This document shows positions 18,101 to 25,830 of a DNA stretch of 64,000 nucleotides, one piece after another (the stretch's first letter is position 1; the number at the start of each line of letters is the position of its first letter). Under the pieces are notes generated by a model, which was given only the letters and a program-made list of their open reading frames with translations, had not been told where the DNA came from and did not search any database. A program made the translations under genes and the position numbers. Source of the DNA: an uncultured Anaerolineae bacterium (GTDB lineage Bacteria > Chloroflexota > Anaerolineae > Anaerolineales > Villigracilaceae); NCBI GenBank assembly GCA_903822545.1, contig CAIJPN010000075.1, positions 1 through 64,000 of the forward strand. Direction: 5' to 3'.

Positions 18101-19369
18101 ATCCAATTGCACCATCGGGCGCAGGTCAGGGGGAATGACTGGCAGGATGGTCAGGATCATCCACTCGGGGCGGTTCCCCGAGCGTCGGAAGGCCTCCACC
18201 ACCTTGAGACGGGTGGTCGCTTTCTTGCGTTTCTGCTTGGATTTAGTAGTGCGAGCCTCGTGCCACAGCTCTTCAGAGAGCTTGTCGAGGTCGAGACGTT
18301 TGAGAATATCATAAAAGGCTTCAGCGCCCATATCGGCCTTGAAGACCTGGCCCCAGCGTGAGCGCAATTCGCGGTAGCGGGTTTCGCTCAAGAAAGTGAA
18401 GGGGCGCAATTCCAGCAGCTCCTCGCGCACACGCGAATTCTGCCCCTGGCTGACCGCCGACTGGTCTTCGAGCTGGTTGCGCAGGGCTTCCATTTTTTCT
18501 TCGGCTTCGGCGCGCAAGGTTTGCGCATCGAGTTTCAGGTGCTCGATTTCGCGGACTTTCTGGTCTTTCATCTCGTTTTCGAGTGATTCCAGTTTCTCGC
18601 GGACACTTTTTTGCACTTTGGAGAGCATCACCGAAGAAATCGTCTCACCAGCAGCGGCGATGGTCTCGCCAGCCGCTTCAAAAAAGATGACTTTCCCGGC
18701 AGGCTTGCCAATCTGTTCCTGGAGTTGGGCTTCCAGACGCTGGCCTTCTTTGATGATCGGATCGAGGCGTGATGCAATTTGCTCGTCATAAGACTGCTCA
18801 AGCTGCACCTTGCGCTGCTCAATTTCCTTCAACTGGCGATCACGCCCGGTCTTGATCTCAGCAATTTTGGCATTGATCTGCCCGGCCTGTTCACGCTCGG
18901 AAACGGAGATTTCATCATCTAAGCGCTTAAGGGCCTTATTGCGGGAATCTTCGTCAACATAAGTGACGATATATTGGGCAAAATACAACACGCGATCCAG
19001 GTTGCGACGGGAAATATCCAGCAGCAGCCCCAGGTATGACGGGATACGGCGCGTATACCAGATGTGGGCAACTGGCGTAGCCAGCGAAATGTGGCCCATG
19101 CGCTCACGGCGGACGGCCGCGCGAGTCACTTCCACGCCACATTTATCGCAAGTGATCCCCTTATAACGGGGGTTTTTATACTTACCGCAGTAGCACTGCC
19201 AGTCACGCGTAGGGCCAAAAATGGCTTCGCAAAACAGGCCGTCCTTTTCGGGACGCAGACGACGGTAGTTGATCGTTTCCGGCTTAAGCACTTCACCATA
19301 CGACCAGGAGCGGATCGTATCGGGAGAAGCCAGGCTGATACGGAGAGCGGTCAGACCTTTGGTTTCCAC
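15137..19369 (-). CDS. rpoC: DNA-directed RNA polymerase subunit beta'
   Basis: The 1410-residue beta' subunit of RNA polymerase carries the catalytic [12 protein letters not shown] motif (Mg-binding Asp triad), the N-terminal zinc site beginning CYCGKYK and closing CDKCG, and the C-terminal [16 protein letters not shown] region with its conserved Cys cluster ([13 protein letters not shown]). Between roughly residues 150 and 330 is a long charged, coiled-coil-like insertion rich in Glu, Lys and Gln. GGAGG lies upstream of the start. rpoB is not next to it: the upstream gene is a creatininase-family enzyme transcribed on the same strand and ending 250 bp away. rpoC has its own promoter and a leader of about 160 nt. 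Confidence 0.98.
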   Translation of the reverse strand: METKGLTALRISLASPDTIRSWSYGEVLKPETINYRRLRPEKDGLFCEAIFGPTRDWQCYCGKYKNPRYKGITCDKCGVEVTRAAVRRERMGHISLATPVAHIWYTRRIPSYLGLLLDISRRNLDRVLYFAQYIVTYVDEDSRNKALKRLDDEISVSEREQAGQINAKIAEIKTGRDRQLKEIEQRKVQLEQSYDEQIASRLDPIIKEGQRLEAQLQEQIGKPAGKVIFFEAAGETIAAAGETISSVMLSKVQKSVREKLESLENEMKDQKVREIEHLKLDAQTLRAEAEEKMEALRNQLEDQSAVSQGQNSRVREELLELRPFTFLSETRYRELRSRWGQVFKADMGAEAFYDILKRLDLDKLSEELWHEARTTKSKQKRKKATTRLKVVEAFRRSGNRPEWMILTILPVIPPDLRPMVQLDGGRFATSDLNDLYRRVINRNNRLKRLLELGAPDVIVRNEKRMLQEAVDSLIDNSQRGKALSRRGRRELKSLSDMLKGKKGRFRRNLLGKRVDYSGRSVIVVGPQLKLYQCGLPKTMALELYRPFVIARLVQHNYAANVKGARRLIERNRPEVWEVLEEVIKERPVMLNRAPTLHRLGIQAFEPLLIEGSAIQLHPLVTTAFNADFDGDQMAVHVPLSGKAVAEARKLMLASKNLLKPADGEPIISPSKDMVLGVYYLTMTDRHPHKGDGRIFADMDEVDLAYQLDQVGVHSNIKVRVKTWYDAKNNRLEKPEYRIVETTTGRVLFNRILPDQVQFINEVLDKGGVKDLIAEVYEICGQEITTGVADAVKTIGFEYAERSGTTLAVSDILIPPAKDEIIADALKEVEVVSRDFRRGLLTEQEQNERVIQIWQKTTDKVAKAVRAFMDPSGNLSTMATSGATKGGFGPISQLAGMRGLMADPSGRIIPLPIRSNFREGLTALEYFISTHGARKGLADTALRTADAGYLTRRLVDIAQDVIINEIDCGTHDGVWIRKADDVAGQSMSIRMYGRLLAEQVVDPKTGEVLAEFDDIIDHQLALKISDAGVKEVKVRSAATCELTHGICSKCYGIDLGRGIMVEMGAAVGIVAAQSIGEPGTQLTLRTFHTGGVAAGGDITTGLPRVEELFEARKTPKGEAVVSEIEGVVRIIQSDKYADLRLVKIEHAEMISDGYDIPEEWQINAKEESEVKAGEVLASLGEASITAQHAGRVRIEGRQVIISHEQREEMEHEIPTTMRMLIKDGEHVNAGQPLTEGSLNPHRILRLQGRDACMMYLLTEIQKVYRSQGQNIHDKHFEVIARKMLSKVQITRPGDTKYLPGDAVDRLEIKAVNEQLLADGKQPARFAELLLGVTKASLSTDSFLSASSFQHTIKVLAGAAIASTTDPLFGLKENVIIGKLIPAGTGFIHGRFQDEKLITGSAQWAEMPGEGD

Positions 19370-19465
19370 GGAGACCTCCTGAAAAATGAATCCAGTGAGC
19401 TGAAAAAAGCCCCGTTACCCACGAATCAGGTCATTTTTTCAACGACCATAGACAAGAAAAGGCAA

Positions 19466-19490
19466 GCGCAAAAGGCATCCGCCTTAGCGC
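19466..19490 (-). promoter_or_regulatory. Hairpin in the rpoC leader
   Basis: GCGC and AAGGC pair with GCCTT and GCGC in the transcribed leader of rpoC. It could take part in leader control. No anti-terminator partner is obvious. Confidence 0.3.
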
Positions 19491-19537
19491 TCGCTATTTT
19501 GTCGGGTAAGTTTTAATGATTGGACATCAATCTGATG

Positions 19538-19567
19538 ATTATACAGGAAACGGCATGGGCGAGTCAA
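19538..19567 (-). promoter_or_regulatory. Promoter of rpoC
   Basis: On the minus strand TTGACT (19562-19567), an 18-bp spacer and a consensus TATAAT (19538-19543) lie about 170 bp upstream of the rpoC start. This supports transcription of rpoC apart from rpoB. Confidence 0.6.
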
Positions 19568-19623
19568 CCCCCAATTTTATCAAAAAGCCCAAGTCGCAAG
19601 ATGTAATTTTACCAGATTCCCGG

Positions 19624-20307
19624 CTACTCAAATTTGAGCAATTGCAAAATATCCGCCAGCGCGGCAGCGAACATCTCGTTTACCACTTCGTCACTGGCCT
19701 GGTAAGGGCCGCCAAACGAACCGTCACCGTAAACCTGGCGGGCCTGTTTTGCACCCAAGATGCCTGGTACGTAAGGCGGCGTTTTCGGCTCGGACGGCAG
19801 TTCACTGACAATTGTGAACGGGAAAGCCTCCAGCCAGTTGGCATGGGTCGGCTTCAGGCTATGCTTCACAGCTACATCTTCGATGGAATGCGACAGCCAC
19901 CAATCGTACCAGCGAATCTGGACATCTTCCAGGCTGGAGGCGGTTTCAGACAGTTGGGTTTTGGCGGCAGTGTTCCCACCATGGCCGTTCAAAAACAAGA
20001 TGCGCCGAAATCCAGCCTGGTAGGCCGAACGCACCACATCATCCACCACCGCCACAAAGGTGGAAACACGCAAGCTGAATGTGCCTGGATAGGCCTGAAA
20101 GTATGGCGAACAACCAAAGTTCAGTGGCGGGGCCACCAGCACACCGGTTGCATGGCTGGCCGCATCGGCCAGCGCCTGCGGGATGCGAATATCCGTCAAT
20201 AGCGAGAGATAGCCATGTTGTTCGGTCGCGCCAGTGATCAAGATCAGCCGGTCATCGTGCTTCAGGTATTCTTCAACATCCATCCAATTTAAATCTTCAA
20301 TACGCAT
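19624..20307 (-). CDS. Creatininase family amidohydrolase
   Basis: The 227-residue protein has the creatininase signature: ILITGATEQHGYLSL near the N-terminus (metal-ligand Glu and His), then a FLNGHGGN motif near residue 123. Members hydrolyse cyclic or linear amide bonds using two metal ions; known examples act on creatinine, mycofactocin peptides or formylated riboflavin precursors, so the substrate is open. The start at MRIEDLNW has AAAGGA 6 nt upstream; a longer frame from 20415 adds 36 residues that do not look conserved. It is transcribed towards rpoC but lies before that gene's own promoter. Confidence 0.82.
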   Translation of the reverse strand: MRIEDLNWMDVEEYLKHDDRLILITGATEQHGYLSLLTDIRIPQALADAASHATGVLVAPPLNFGCSPYFQAYPGTFSLRVSTFVAVVDDVVRSAYQAGFRRILFLNGHGGNTAAKTQLSETASSLEDVQIRWYDWWLSHSIEDVAVKHSLKPTHANWLEAFPFTIVSELPSEPKTPPYVPGILGAKQARQVYGDGSFGGPYQASDEVVNEMFAAALADILQLLKFE

Positions 20308-20442
20308 AACATCCTTTCCCGCGCGAAAGCGATCCGCGCGATTTGCAAACGTATTGTAATAGGAAAATCCTGTTTCTCCATCTGTCCCTGCGCACTCATC
20401 TAAAAAACGTGCCACAACAGAAATCCCGGGAGAACGTGCTCC

Positions 20443-22470
20443 CTACTTGCCACAATCATACAAGAGCTTGCCTGTCCCACGCCCGGCCGCGCCGCCATTC
20501 GATGCCAGTGAAACAACACCCAGGCCAGCCATATCCACCACCGTGCAGTTGGATTCAACCCATACCGCAATCTCCTGGTGCTGACCCAACGCATCGCCAA
20601 GCACAAAGCGCAACTGCCCGTTCGTTACCAGTGACGTGAACTGCGCCAACGAAACCGCATCAATTTCATCCAAAAAACCGCCCAACGCCAGCACAGGCCG
20701 CCCGGTTGCCAGGATATACGGCGCAGCGCTGTTGGCACGTCCGGCTGCCACAAGATAGGTATCAGGTTCAGTATTTTCGAGCAGGTAAGTGATCAAGCCT
20801 TCATTGGAACTTTCGCCGCCCATCACAGGCCCATTGCGGCCCTGCTGCTGGGCGGGGCCGGCATTCGGCAGTGCCATATTGGGGGAAGAATTGAAAGTAG
20901 TCAACACTGACCAGATTCCCGGCGCGACGAGCATAGATACCAGCACCAGCGTGATCGCAGCGCGGGCAAAACCGCCCTGCAACCTGCCCGCCGCTGCCAC
21001 AGCCAGCCCACCGCTGAAAAGGATCCCGCTAAAAACCAACCCCGGAATGGCATAGCTCGTATCCTTCCACAGCGTTAGCGCCTGGAAAGCCAGCGTGAGC
21101 GCCGAAAGCCCCGCTACAACGCCCCAGCCCAAACGCGGATTGCTTTTGGTCAAACCCCACAGCCCCCAGACCGTCAGGGCGGTCAGGGCGGCCAGCGGGG
21201 CCGCCAGCATGATCAGGTAATAGGCGTGCATCAACCCACCGCTGTAGCTGAAATACAACACTTCTGGTATCAGCCAGCCCGCCCACAGGATAAATGCCAG
21301 GGTTTGCTCATCCTGCCCGAGCGCGTTGACCAAGGTTTTCAAGTTCAATCCAGAGCGGCGCACAAACTGAAAAACCAGCAGCGCAATTCCGCCCAGGACA
21401 AAGGGCAGCAGCCAGGAGGCCTCATCAGCCAGGGGTGAAGTAAACAGCCGCAGCGTTCCGGCTGTGCCAAAATCCATGCTGCCGCCGGGCTGACCACCAC
21501 CCGTTGGGCCATCGGAACGAAAACCGTCAGCGGGCGGCTGGCCCGGGGGCATTTGCCCCGGCTGGAAGTTTTGCCCTGACGGTGGCTGCGGCATCTGTCG
21601 ATCGCGCTGGCCGTCTGCGGCCATAGGCTGTCTACCACCACCGCCGCCAATCAGGCGTTCCAGGCCATTGTGCCCGACGATGAGTTCCATCACAGTGTTG
21701 TTGGAGGAGCTATCCACATAGGGTCTTTCAGATGCAGGCGTCAGGTCGACAATGACAGCCCAGGCCAGGGAAACGACCAGTAAAACGGCGGTTGCCGCAG
21801 CCAGGTGCGCGATTTTCTTTCCCCAGCCATGTTTGGCGCCGAAAAAGTAGATGGCGTAAAAGGCCGGCAACGGCAGGAAGGCTTGCAGCATTTTGATGTT
21901 GAATCCCAGCCCGACGATGAGCGCGCCCAGCAGCAGCCAGCGTAATTTTCCACTGGTTGCGGCCTGCATAAAGGCCCAGGCCGCCAGCAGCAGTGTGAAG
22001 ATCAGCATCCCGTCGATGGTATTGTTGCGTTCGGTGGCAATCGCTGAGGGGGTCACGGCCAGTGCCAGGGCGGCCACCAGCCCGATCCACGGGCCAAACG
22101 GCTTGCGGACGAGTTTGTATGTGACGAAAATCGACAGCACTCCGGCGATAGCGTTGGGCAGAGCCAGCGCGAAACCGGTTACGCCCAGGAAGTAGGCCGA
22201 AATTGCTTCGATCCAGAAGCCCAGCGGCGGCTTATCCACGCTGACAGTGCCGCCTGGCTCGAAGGCTACGAAGAAGAAGTTTTTCCACGACATCAACATG
22301 CTTTTGACGGCTGCGGCATAATATTCGTTGCCGATGCCCGCCGCGCCCAGGTTGTAGAAACGTAAAAACGCGCCGAGCGCCAGGATTGTGATGAGCAGGC
22401 CGCCAGTGATCAGGTTCTGGCGGTTTTTGAAGATGGATTTGGATGGAGTGGGGGTAAGTTGGGTTTCCAT
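20443..22470 (-). CDS. GT39-family integral membrane glycosyltransferase (YkcB-like)
   Basis: The 675-residue protein has about a dozen hydrophobic helices. It starts with a GT39/ArnT-like first loop (AGIGNEYYAAAVKSML, with the acidic residue expected for catalysis) and DKPPLGFW. After the eighth or so helix comes a long Gly/Pro/Gln-rich soluble loop (residues of about 285-345) typical of the Bacillus YkcB-type subgroup. It should move a sugar from a polyprenyl phosphate carrier to an acceptor outside the membrane. The start METQLTP was preferred because GGAG lies upstream and the extra N-terminus from 22518 has no such site. It is last in an operon with a small membrane protein and a DUF4405 protein. 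Confidence 0.82.
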   Translation of the reverse strand: METQLTPTPSKSIFKNRQNLITGGLLITILALGAFLRFYNLGAAGIGNEYYAAAVKSMLMSWKNFFFVAFEPGGTVSVDKPPLGFWIEAISAYFLGVTGFALALPNAIAGVLSIFVTYKLVRKPFGPWIGLVAALALAVTPSAIATERNNTIDGMLIFTLLLAAWAFMQAATSGKLRWLLLGALIVGLGFNIKMLQAFLPLPAFYAIYFFGAKHGWGKKIAHLAAATAVLLVVSLAWAVIVDLTPASERPYVDSSSNNTVMELIVGHNGLERLIGGGGGRQPMAADGQRDRQMPQPPSGQNFQPGQMPPGQPPADGFRSDGPTGGGQPGGSMDFGTAGTLRLFTSPLADEASWLLPFVLGGIALLVFQFVRRSGLNLKTLVNALGQDEQTLAFILWAGWLIPEVLYFSYSGGLMHAYYLIMLAAPLAALTALTVWGLWGLTKSNPRLGWGVVAGLSALTLAFQALTLWKDTSYAIPGLVFSGILFSGGLAVAAAGRLQGGFARAAITLVLVSMLVAPGIWSVLTTFNSSPNMALPNAGPAQQQGRNGPVMGGESSNEGLITYLLENTEPDTYLVAAGRANSAAPYILATGRPVLALGGFLDEIDAVSLAQFTSLVTNGQLRFVLGDALGQHQEIAVWVESNCTVVDMAGLGVVSLASNGGAAGRGTGKLLYDCGK

Positions 22471-22550
22471 TGAAGCTCCGTTTTTTTGTCTTGACCCCCG
22501 CTTCGGAAGTTTGTCCAAAAGCGGGGGTTTTCTAAGGAGGAGAAGAAGTT

Positions 22551-22874
22551 TTATGCAGGGATGGCGCTGGTGGCGCGTTTTTTGAGTTGGTTGAGGCCTT
22601 TTTCAGCCAGTACGATCAGGGTGGTGAGCACCGATAACCTGGCAAGGGTGCCGAGTATTCCGGCCAGGCCGCCGAGCGAGGCTTCACCTTCACCACCTTC
22701 CGGGCGGGAGGGCGGCTGGGCAGTGCTGCCGTTGGCATCGTTGAAGGTCGGGCGGCCGCTTTCATTGCCAACCGGGGCGGCTGTGCTAAATGTGTTGTTG
22801 ACGATTGCGTACATGCTTTCGGTGATTGCTGCGATGACGAGCAGGATAGAGATGATTTTCAGGATGGTTTTCAT
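22551..22874 (-). CDS. Small two-helix membrane protein
   Basis: The 107-residue protein has a hydrophobic N-terminal segment (residues 4-24), a disordered Pro/Gly/Asn/Glu-rich middle (about 38-66) and a second hydrophobic segment (about 68-88) followed by a basic tail. Function unknown; I do not recognise the family. It sits between the DUF4405 gene and the GT39 gene on the same strand, so it may be an accessory subunit of the transferase. The start MKTILKII follows no strong ribosome site but begins directly at the hydrophobic helix. Confidence 0.6.
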   Translation of the reverse strand: MKTILKIISILLVIAAITESMYAIVNNTFSTAAPVGNESGRPTFNDANGSTAQPPSRPEGGEGEASLGGLAGILGTLARLSVLTTLIVLAEKGLNQLKKRATSAIPA

Positions 22875-22953
22875 GGTTTGACTCCATAATTGCGTTTGGT
22901 GATTTAGATTTGTGACGGGGTGCTGATAACTGGTCACTGGTTATTTGGTTTTC

Positions 22954-23469
22954 TCAACATGTACCGGATGGGCGATCATGGCGCAAGCAGCGAAAGCCGG
23001 GATGGGCGCTGGAACAGGTGCGGATGGGGTTGGCGATATAGCGGTTCAGGTTGGCGATGATCCACTTCCAGTGCAGGGCGGTGTGGATGGCCAGCAGGAT
23101 GACGGAGGTGTCAGCGGCGAAGCTGTGGATCATTTTCCAGCTTCGGGCCACCTGCCCGAGCTGGATTCCGAAAGTAGAGAGCAGGTCTTTCGAGATCAGG
23201 ATACCGCTCAAGCTGACAGCCACCATGGCCACGAGGAAGAGTGAGTCAACCACGAAATTCAGGCGCGATTGGTGGAAGAGTTTTTTGATGAATTCTACGC
23301 CGACTTTGATGATCCAATCCCAGTGGAAGAGCAGGTGGGTGACGATTGCGGCGGCGAAGGAGATGCCCAACCACTCGTGGATGCTGTTGCCGGTGAAGTG
23401 CGGGTTGGAGGCAATGAGGAAGGCGGTGAAGATGGTCAGGTCGAGGATCAGGTTGGTTTTGGTAGACAT
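22954..23469 (-). CDS. DUF4405-like cytochrome b-type membrane protein
   Basis: The 171-residue product has four hydrophobic helices with histidines placed for haem: HEWLG, HLLFHW, WKMIHSF and AIHTALHW. This matches DUF4405 proteins, which are small cytochrome b561-like proteins. AAAGGA precedes the start. The last 20 or so residues (after ANPIR) are Cys/Arg-rich and look out of frame. A single-base shift near 23018 restores a Pro/Ala-rich tail ending in VEKTK at 22941, so a frameshift or sequence error is likely. The gene is preceded by a phased array of half-sites and a TAGAAT box, suggesting control by the nearby two-component system. Confidence 0.7.
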   Translation of the reverse strand: MSTKTNLILDLTIFTAFLIASNPHFTGNSIHEWLGISFAAAIVTHLLFHWDWIIKVGVEFIKKLFHQSRLNFVVDSLFLVAMVAVSLSGILISKDLLSTFGIQLGQVARSWKMIHSFAADTSVILLAIHTALHWKWIIANLNRYIANPIRTCSSAHPGFRCLRHDRPSGTC

Positions 23470-23573
23470 GGTATTTTCCTTTTGTTTTTGTATCTCCCTT
23501 CATTATCTTCCCCCCAAAAATGGGGAACGGAAGGGGCTGTTTTGCTGTCTGGTTTGTTTGAACTTATGCCCCC

Positions 23574-23650
23574 ATTCTAAAATCCATCGCTGTGAGGAAA
23601 CCATGAAGACACTGAGAGAAAACCATGAATATGCTGTGAGCTTGCTGAGA
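23574..23650 (-). promoter_or_regulatory. Phased response-regulator array and promoter of the DUF4405 operon
   Basis: Six hexamers sit exactly 11 bp apart. On the plus strand they are CTGTGA (23590), CCATGA (23601), CTGAGA (23612), CCATGA (23623), CTGTGA (23634) and CTGAGA (23645). Read on the minus strand, the last TCACAG is followed by 10 nt and TAGAAT (23574-23579), the -10 box of the DUF4405 operon. Eleven-bp direct repeats are the usual target form of OmpR-type regulators. The macA promoter at 27326-27380 has the same layout. Confidence 0.7.
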
Positions 23651-23717
23651 AACCTGACCCCGTGGCGCGGGATGGTATCCTGCGCTGGTCTTTATGATGG
23701 GCGGATTAAATCAGGAC

Positions 23718-23737
23718 GCCAGGTTCAAAAACCTGGC
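23718..23737 (-). terminator. Weak hairpin after the MacB-type permease gene
   Basis: An 8-bp stem, GCCAGGTT (23718-23725) with AACCTGGC (23730-23737), lies 31 bp past the permease stop. No T-run follows. Confidence 0.3.
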
Positions 23738-23767
23738 ATTCAGGTGACAGAAAAACAGGGGGAGGGG

Positions 23768-25000
23768 CTATTCTGAGCGCAGGGCTTCCATGGGGTGCAG
23801 GTTGGCGGCGCGATAGGCCGGGTAGATGCCAAAGAACAGGCCGATCAACACTGAGAAGGTGAAGGAAAGCGCAATAGATGAAACCGATACCACAGCGGTA
23901 ATCAGATTCAGGGCGGTTACCCCCCAGGCAATCGCCATCCCAACGCCTATACCAGTGACCCCTCCTATGATGCTGAGGGTCATCGTTTCTACCAGGAATT
24001 GGAACAGGATGTGGTTTTTGCGCGCTCCAACCGCTTTGCGCAGACCGATCTCACGGGTGCGTTCGCTGACTGAAACCAGGGTGATATTCATGATGCCGAT
24101 GCCACCCACCAGCAGCGAGATGGCGGCGATGGCGCCGAGGAAGGTTGTCATGGTGGTGGTAACGCTGCTGAGGGTGGAGAGCAGTTCGGCCTGATTCTGG
24201 ATGCGGAAATCGTCATCGTCATCCAGCGCCAGGTGGTGTTGGTGGCGTAAAACGAAGGTAATTTGCGAAGAAACCAGGTCCACGGTATCGGCAGAACTGG
24301 CCGATACCGCAATGGCGCTGACGGTTCTCTCGCCGTTGCGGATGGCGTTCGCGCCAAACAGTTTGTTATAGCCCGTCTCCAACGGGATCAGGATGGTGTC
24401 ATTGGTGTCATTGAACCCGGATGAGTCTTTGGGTGTCAACACGCCGATGACAGTGAAAGATTTGTCATTGATCTTGATGCTTTTGCCCAGCGGGTCTTCT
24501 GTGCCGAACAGGTCTGTCACGGTGGTTGTGCCAAGCACGGCCACCTGTTTCTGGCTTGCGCCATCCGCATCGGTGAGAGCGCGCCCACTGGAGATGGTAT
24601 AGGTGTGAACGCTGAAATAATCACCCGTGACGCCCACGACTGATGTGGATGTGCTGAGCGTGTTATACGTCACGGTATAGTTGGATTGATAGGCCGGGGC
24701 GATGCCCGCCACATCAGTCAGGGTGGTCACCAGGGCTTTGTAATCTTTATAAGTCAGGTTGGTCTGGTTGAAAGGCTGGCCCGGTGATGGCCGCTGCGAA
24801 CGCCCGGCCTGGATGTTTAGCAGGTTTGAGCCGCTGCTGGCGATGCGGTTGGTGATGCTGCTGGTAGCGCCGTTGCCAATCGCCATCAGCGCCACCACCG
24901 CTGCCACACCGATAACGATGCCCAAAATGGTCAGCGCTGAACGCAGTTTGTTGGCAAGCAGGGCGCGGAAGGCCGTGCGAAGGTTCTGTGAAAGTAGCAT
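23768..25000 (-). CDS. MacB-type ABC transporter permease (FtsX fold)
   Basis: The 410-residue protein has one N-terminal helix, a large extracellular domain of about 230 residues and three C-terminal helices. The order is typical of MacB/FtsX permeases: NKLRSALTILGIVIGVAAVVAL at the start, and SVSERTREIGLRKAVGARKNHIL before the last helices. In MacAB these proteins use ATP hydrolysis to drive substrates outward by mechanotransmission. The ATPase is a separate gene here, 95 bp upstream. The gap holds a GC-rich palindromic repeat. It forms an operon with the ATPase and the adaptor. Confidence 0.9.
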   Translation of the reverse strand: MLLSQNLRTAFRALLANKLRSALTILGIVIGVAAVVALMAIGNGATSSITNRIASSGSNLLNIQAGRSQRPSPGQPFNQTNLTYKDYKALVTTLTDVAGIAPAYQSNYTVTYNTLSTSTSVVGVTGDYFSVHTYTISSGRALTDADGASQKQVAVLGTTTVTDLFGTEDPLGKSIKINDKSFTVIGVLTPKDSSGFNDTNDTILIPLETGYNKLFGANAIRNGERTVSAIAVSASSADTVDLVSSQITFVLRHQHHLALDDDDDFRIQNQAELLSTLSSVTTTMTTFLGAIAAISLLVGGIGIMNITLVSVSERTREIGLRKAVGARKNHILFQFLVETMTLSIIGGVTGIGVGMAIAWGVTALNLITAVVSVSSIALSFTFSVLIGLFFGIYPAYRAANLHPMEALRSE

Positions 25001-25024
25001 GGATGTTTCCTTTGGGGGCGGTTT

Positions 25025-25095
25025 CCCATCATCCCCGGCCCTTCTCCGAAAGGGAAAAGGCCCACCCCCTTTTTAGGGAGGCGGATGGTGAGGGC
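25025..25095. repeat. Degenerate CCCTCATCCC...GGTGAGGG palindromic repeat
   Basis: This is a divergent copy of the GC-rich block seen at 1-147 and 53349-53428. It lies between the ATPase and permease genes of one operon, so it is transcribed and may form mRNA structure. Confidence 0.45.
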
Positions 25096-25818
25096 TTAAT
25101 CCTCCGCGCCAGGGCGAGGAGTACCCGCTTTGAGCGGATTGGCGTTCAGCGCATCTGAAACGATGCGGCCATCCACCAGGCGAATGATACGGCCAGTGTG
25201 CTGGGCAACGAATGAGTCATGAGTCACCACGATTACGGTTTGCCCAAAATCACGATGCAGGGTTTGGAACAAATCCATGATGCCCGCACCGGTTTTACTA
25301 TCGAGTGCGCCAGTGGGCTCGTCTGCAATCAGCAAGGCCGGATCATTGGCCAGGGCCCGCGCAATTGCCACTCGCTGCTGCTGCCCGCCCGAAAGCTCGT
25401 TCGGGTGATGTTTCATCCGCTCTTTAAGCCCAACCAGTTCCAGGGCTTTTTCGGCCTTCTCGCGGCAGGCGCGCGCCGATAAACCCGAATAGCTGAGCGG
25501 CAGGATAACATTTTCGAGCGCGCTGGTGCGCGAGAGCAAGTTAAACTGCTGGAAAACGAACCCGATCTTACGGTTGCGAACATCTGCCAGTTGGGAATCT
25601 TTCATCTTTTCTACCGGGATGTCATCCAGCAGGTAAGAACCTGATGTCGGCACATCCAGGCAACCCGCAATCGACATGAGCGTACTCTTGCCCGAACCAG
25701 ATGGCCCCATAATGGAGACCATCTCCCCTTTGGCGATGGAAAACGATACATCATCCAGGGCGCGAATCTCGTTTTCGCCCATTGTAAATATTTTGACTAA
25801 ATGATCGATTTGGATCAT
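25096..25818 (-). CDS. MacB/LolD-type ABC transporter ATP-binding protein
   Basis: The 240-residue ATPase has Walker A (GPSGSGKST near residue 39), Q-loop, signature LSGGQQQRVAIARAL, Walker B (LLIADEPTGALD) and the switch His (VVTHD). Sequence style is the MacB/LolD/FtsE class, which pairs with FtsX-fold permeases. It starts 12 bp after the adaptor gene and is followed by the permease, giving adaptor-ATPase-permease order. Confidence 0.93.
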   Translation of the reverse strand: MIQIDHLVKIFTMGENEIRALDDVSFSIAKGEMVSIMGPSGSGKSTLMSIAGCLDVPTSGSYLLDDIPVEKMKDSQLADVRNRKIGFVFQQFNLLSRTSALENVILPLSYSGLSARACREKAEKALELVGLKERMKHHPNELSGGQQQRVAIARALANDPALLIADEPTGALDSKTGAGIMDLFQTLHRDFGQTVIVVTHDSFVAQHTGRIIRLVDGRIVSDALNANPLKAGTPRPGAED

Positions 25819-25830
25819 AGGATTGAATCC

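Noticed and set aside
23246-23503. Small minus-strand frame overlapping the start of the DUF4405 gene
   Set aside because: It overlaps the membrane helices of the DUF4405 protein in another frame and encodes a His/Pro/Arg-rich string without features.
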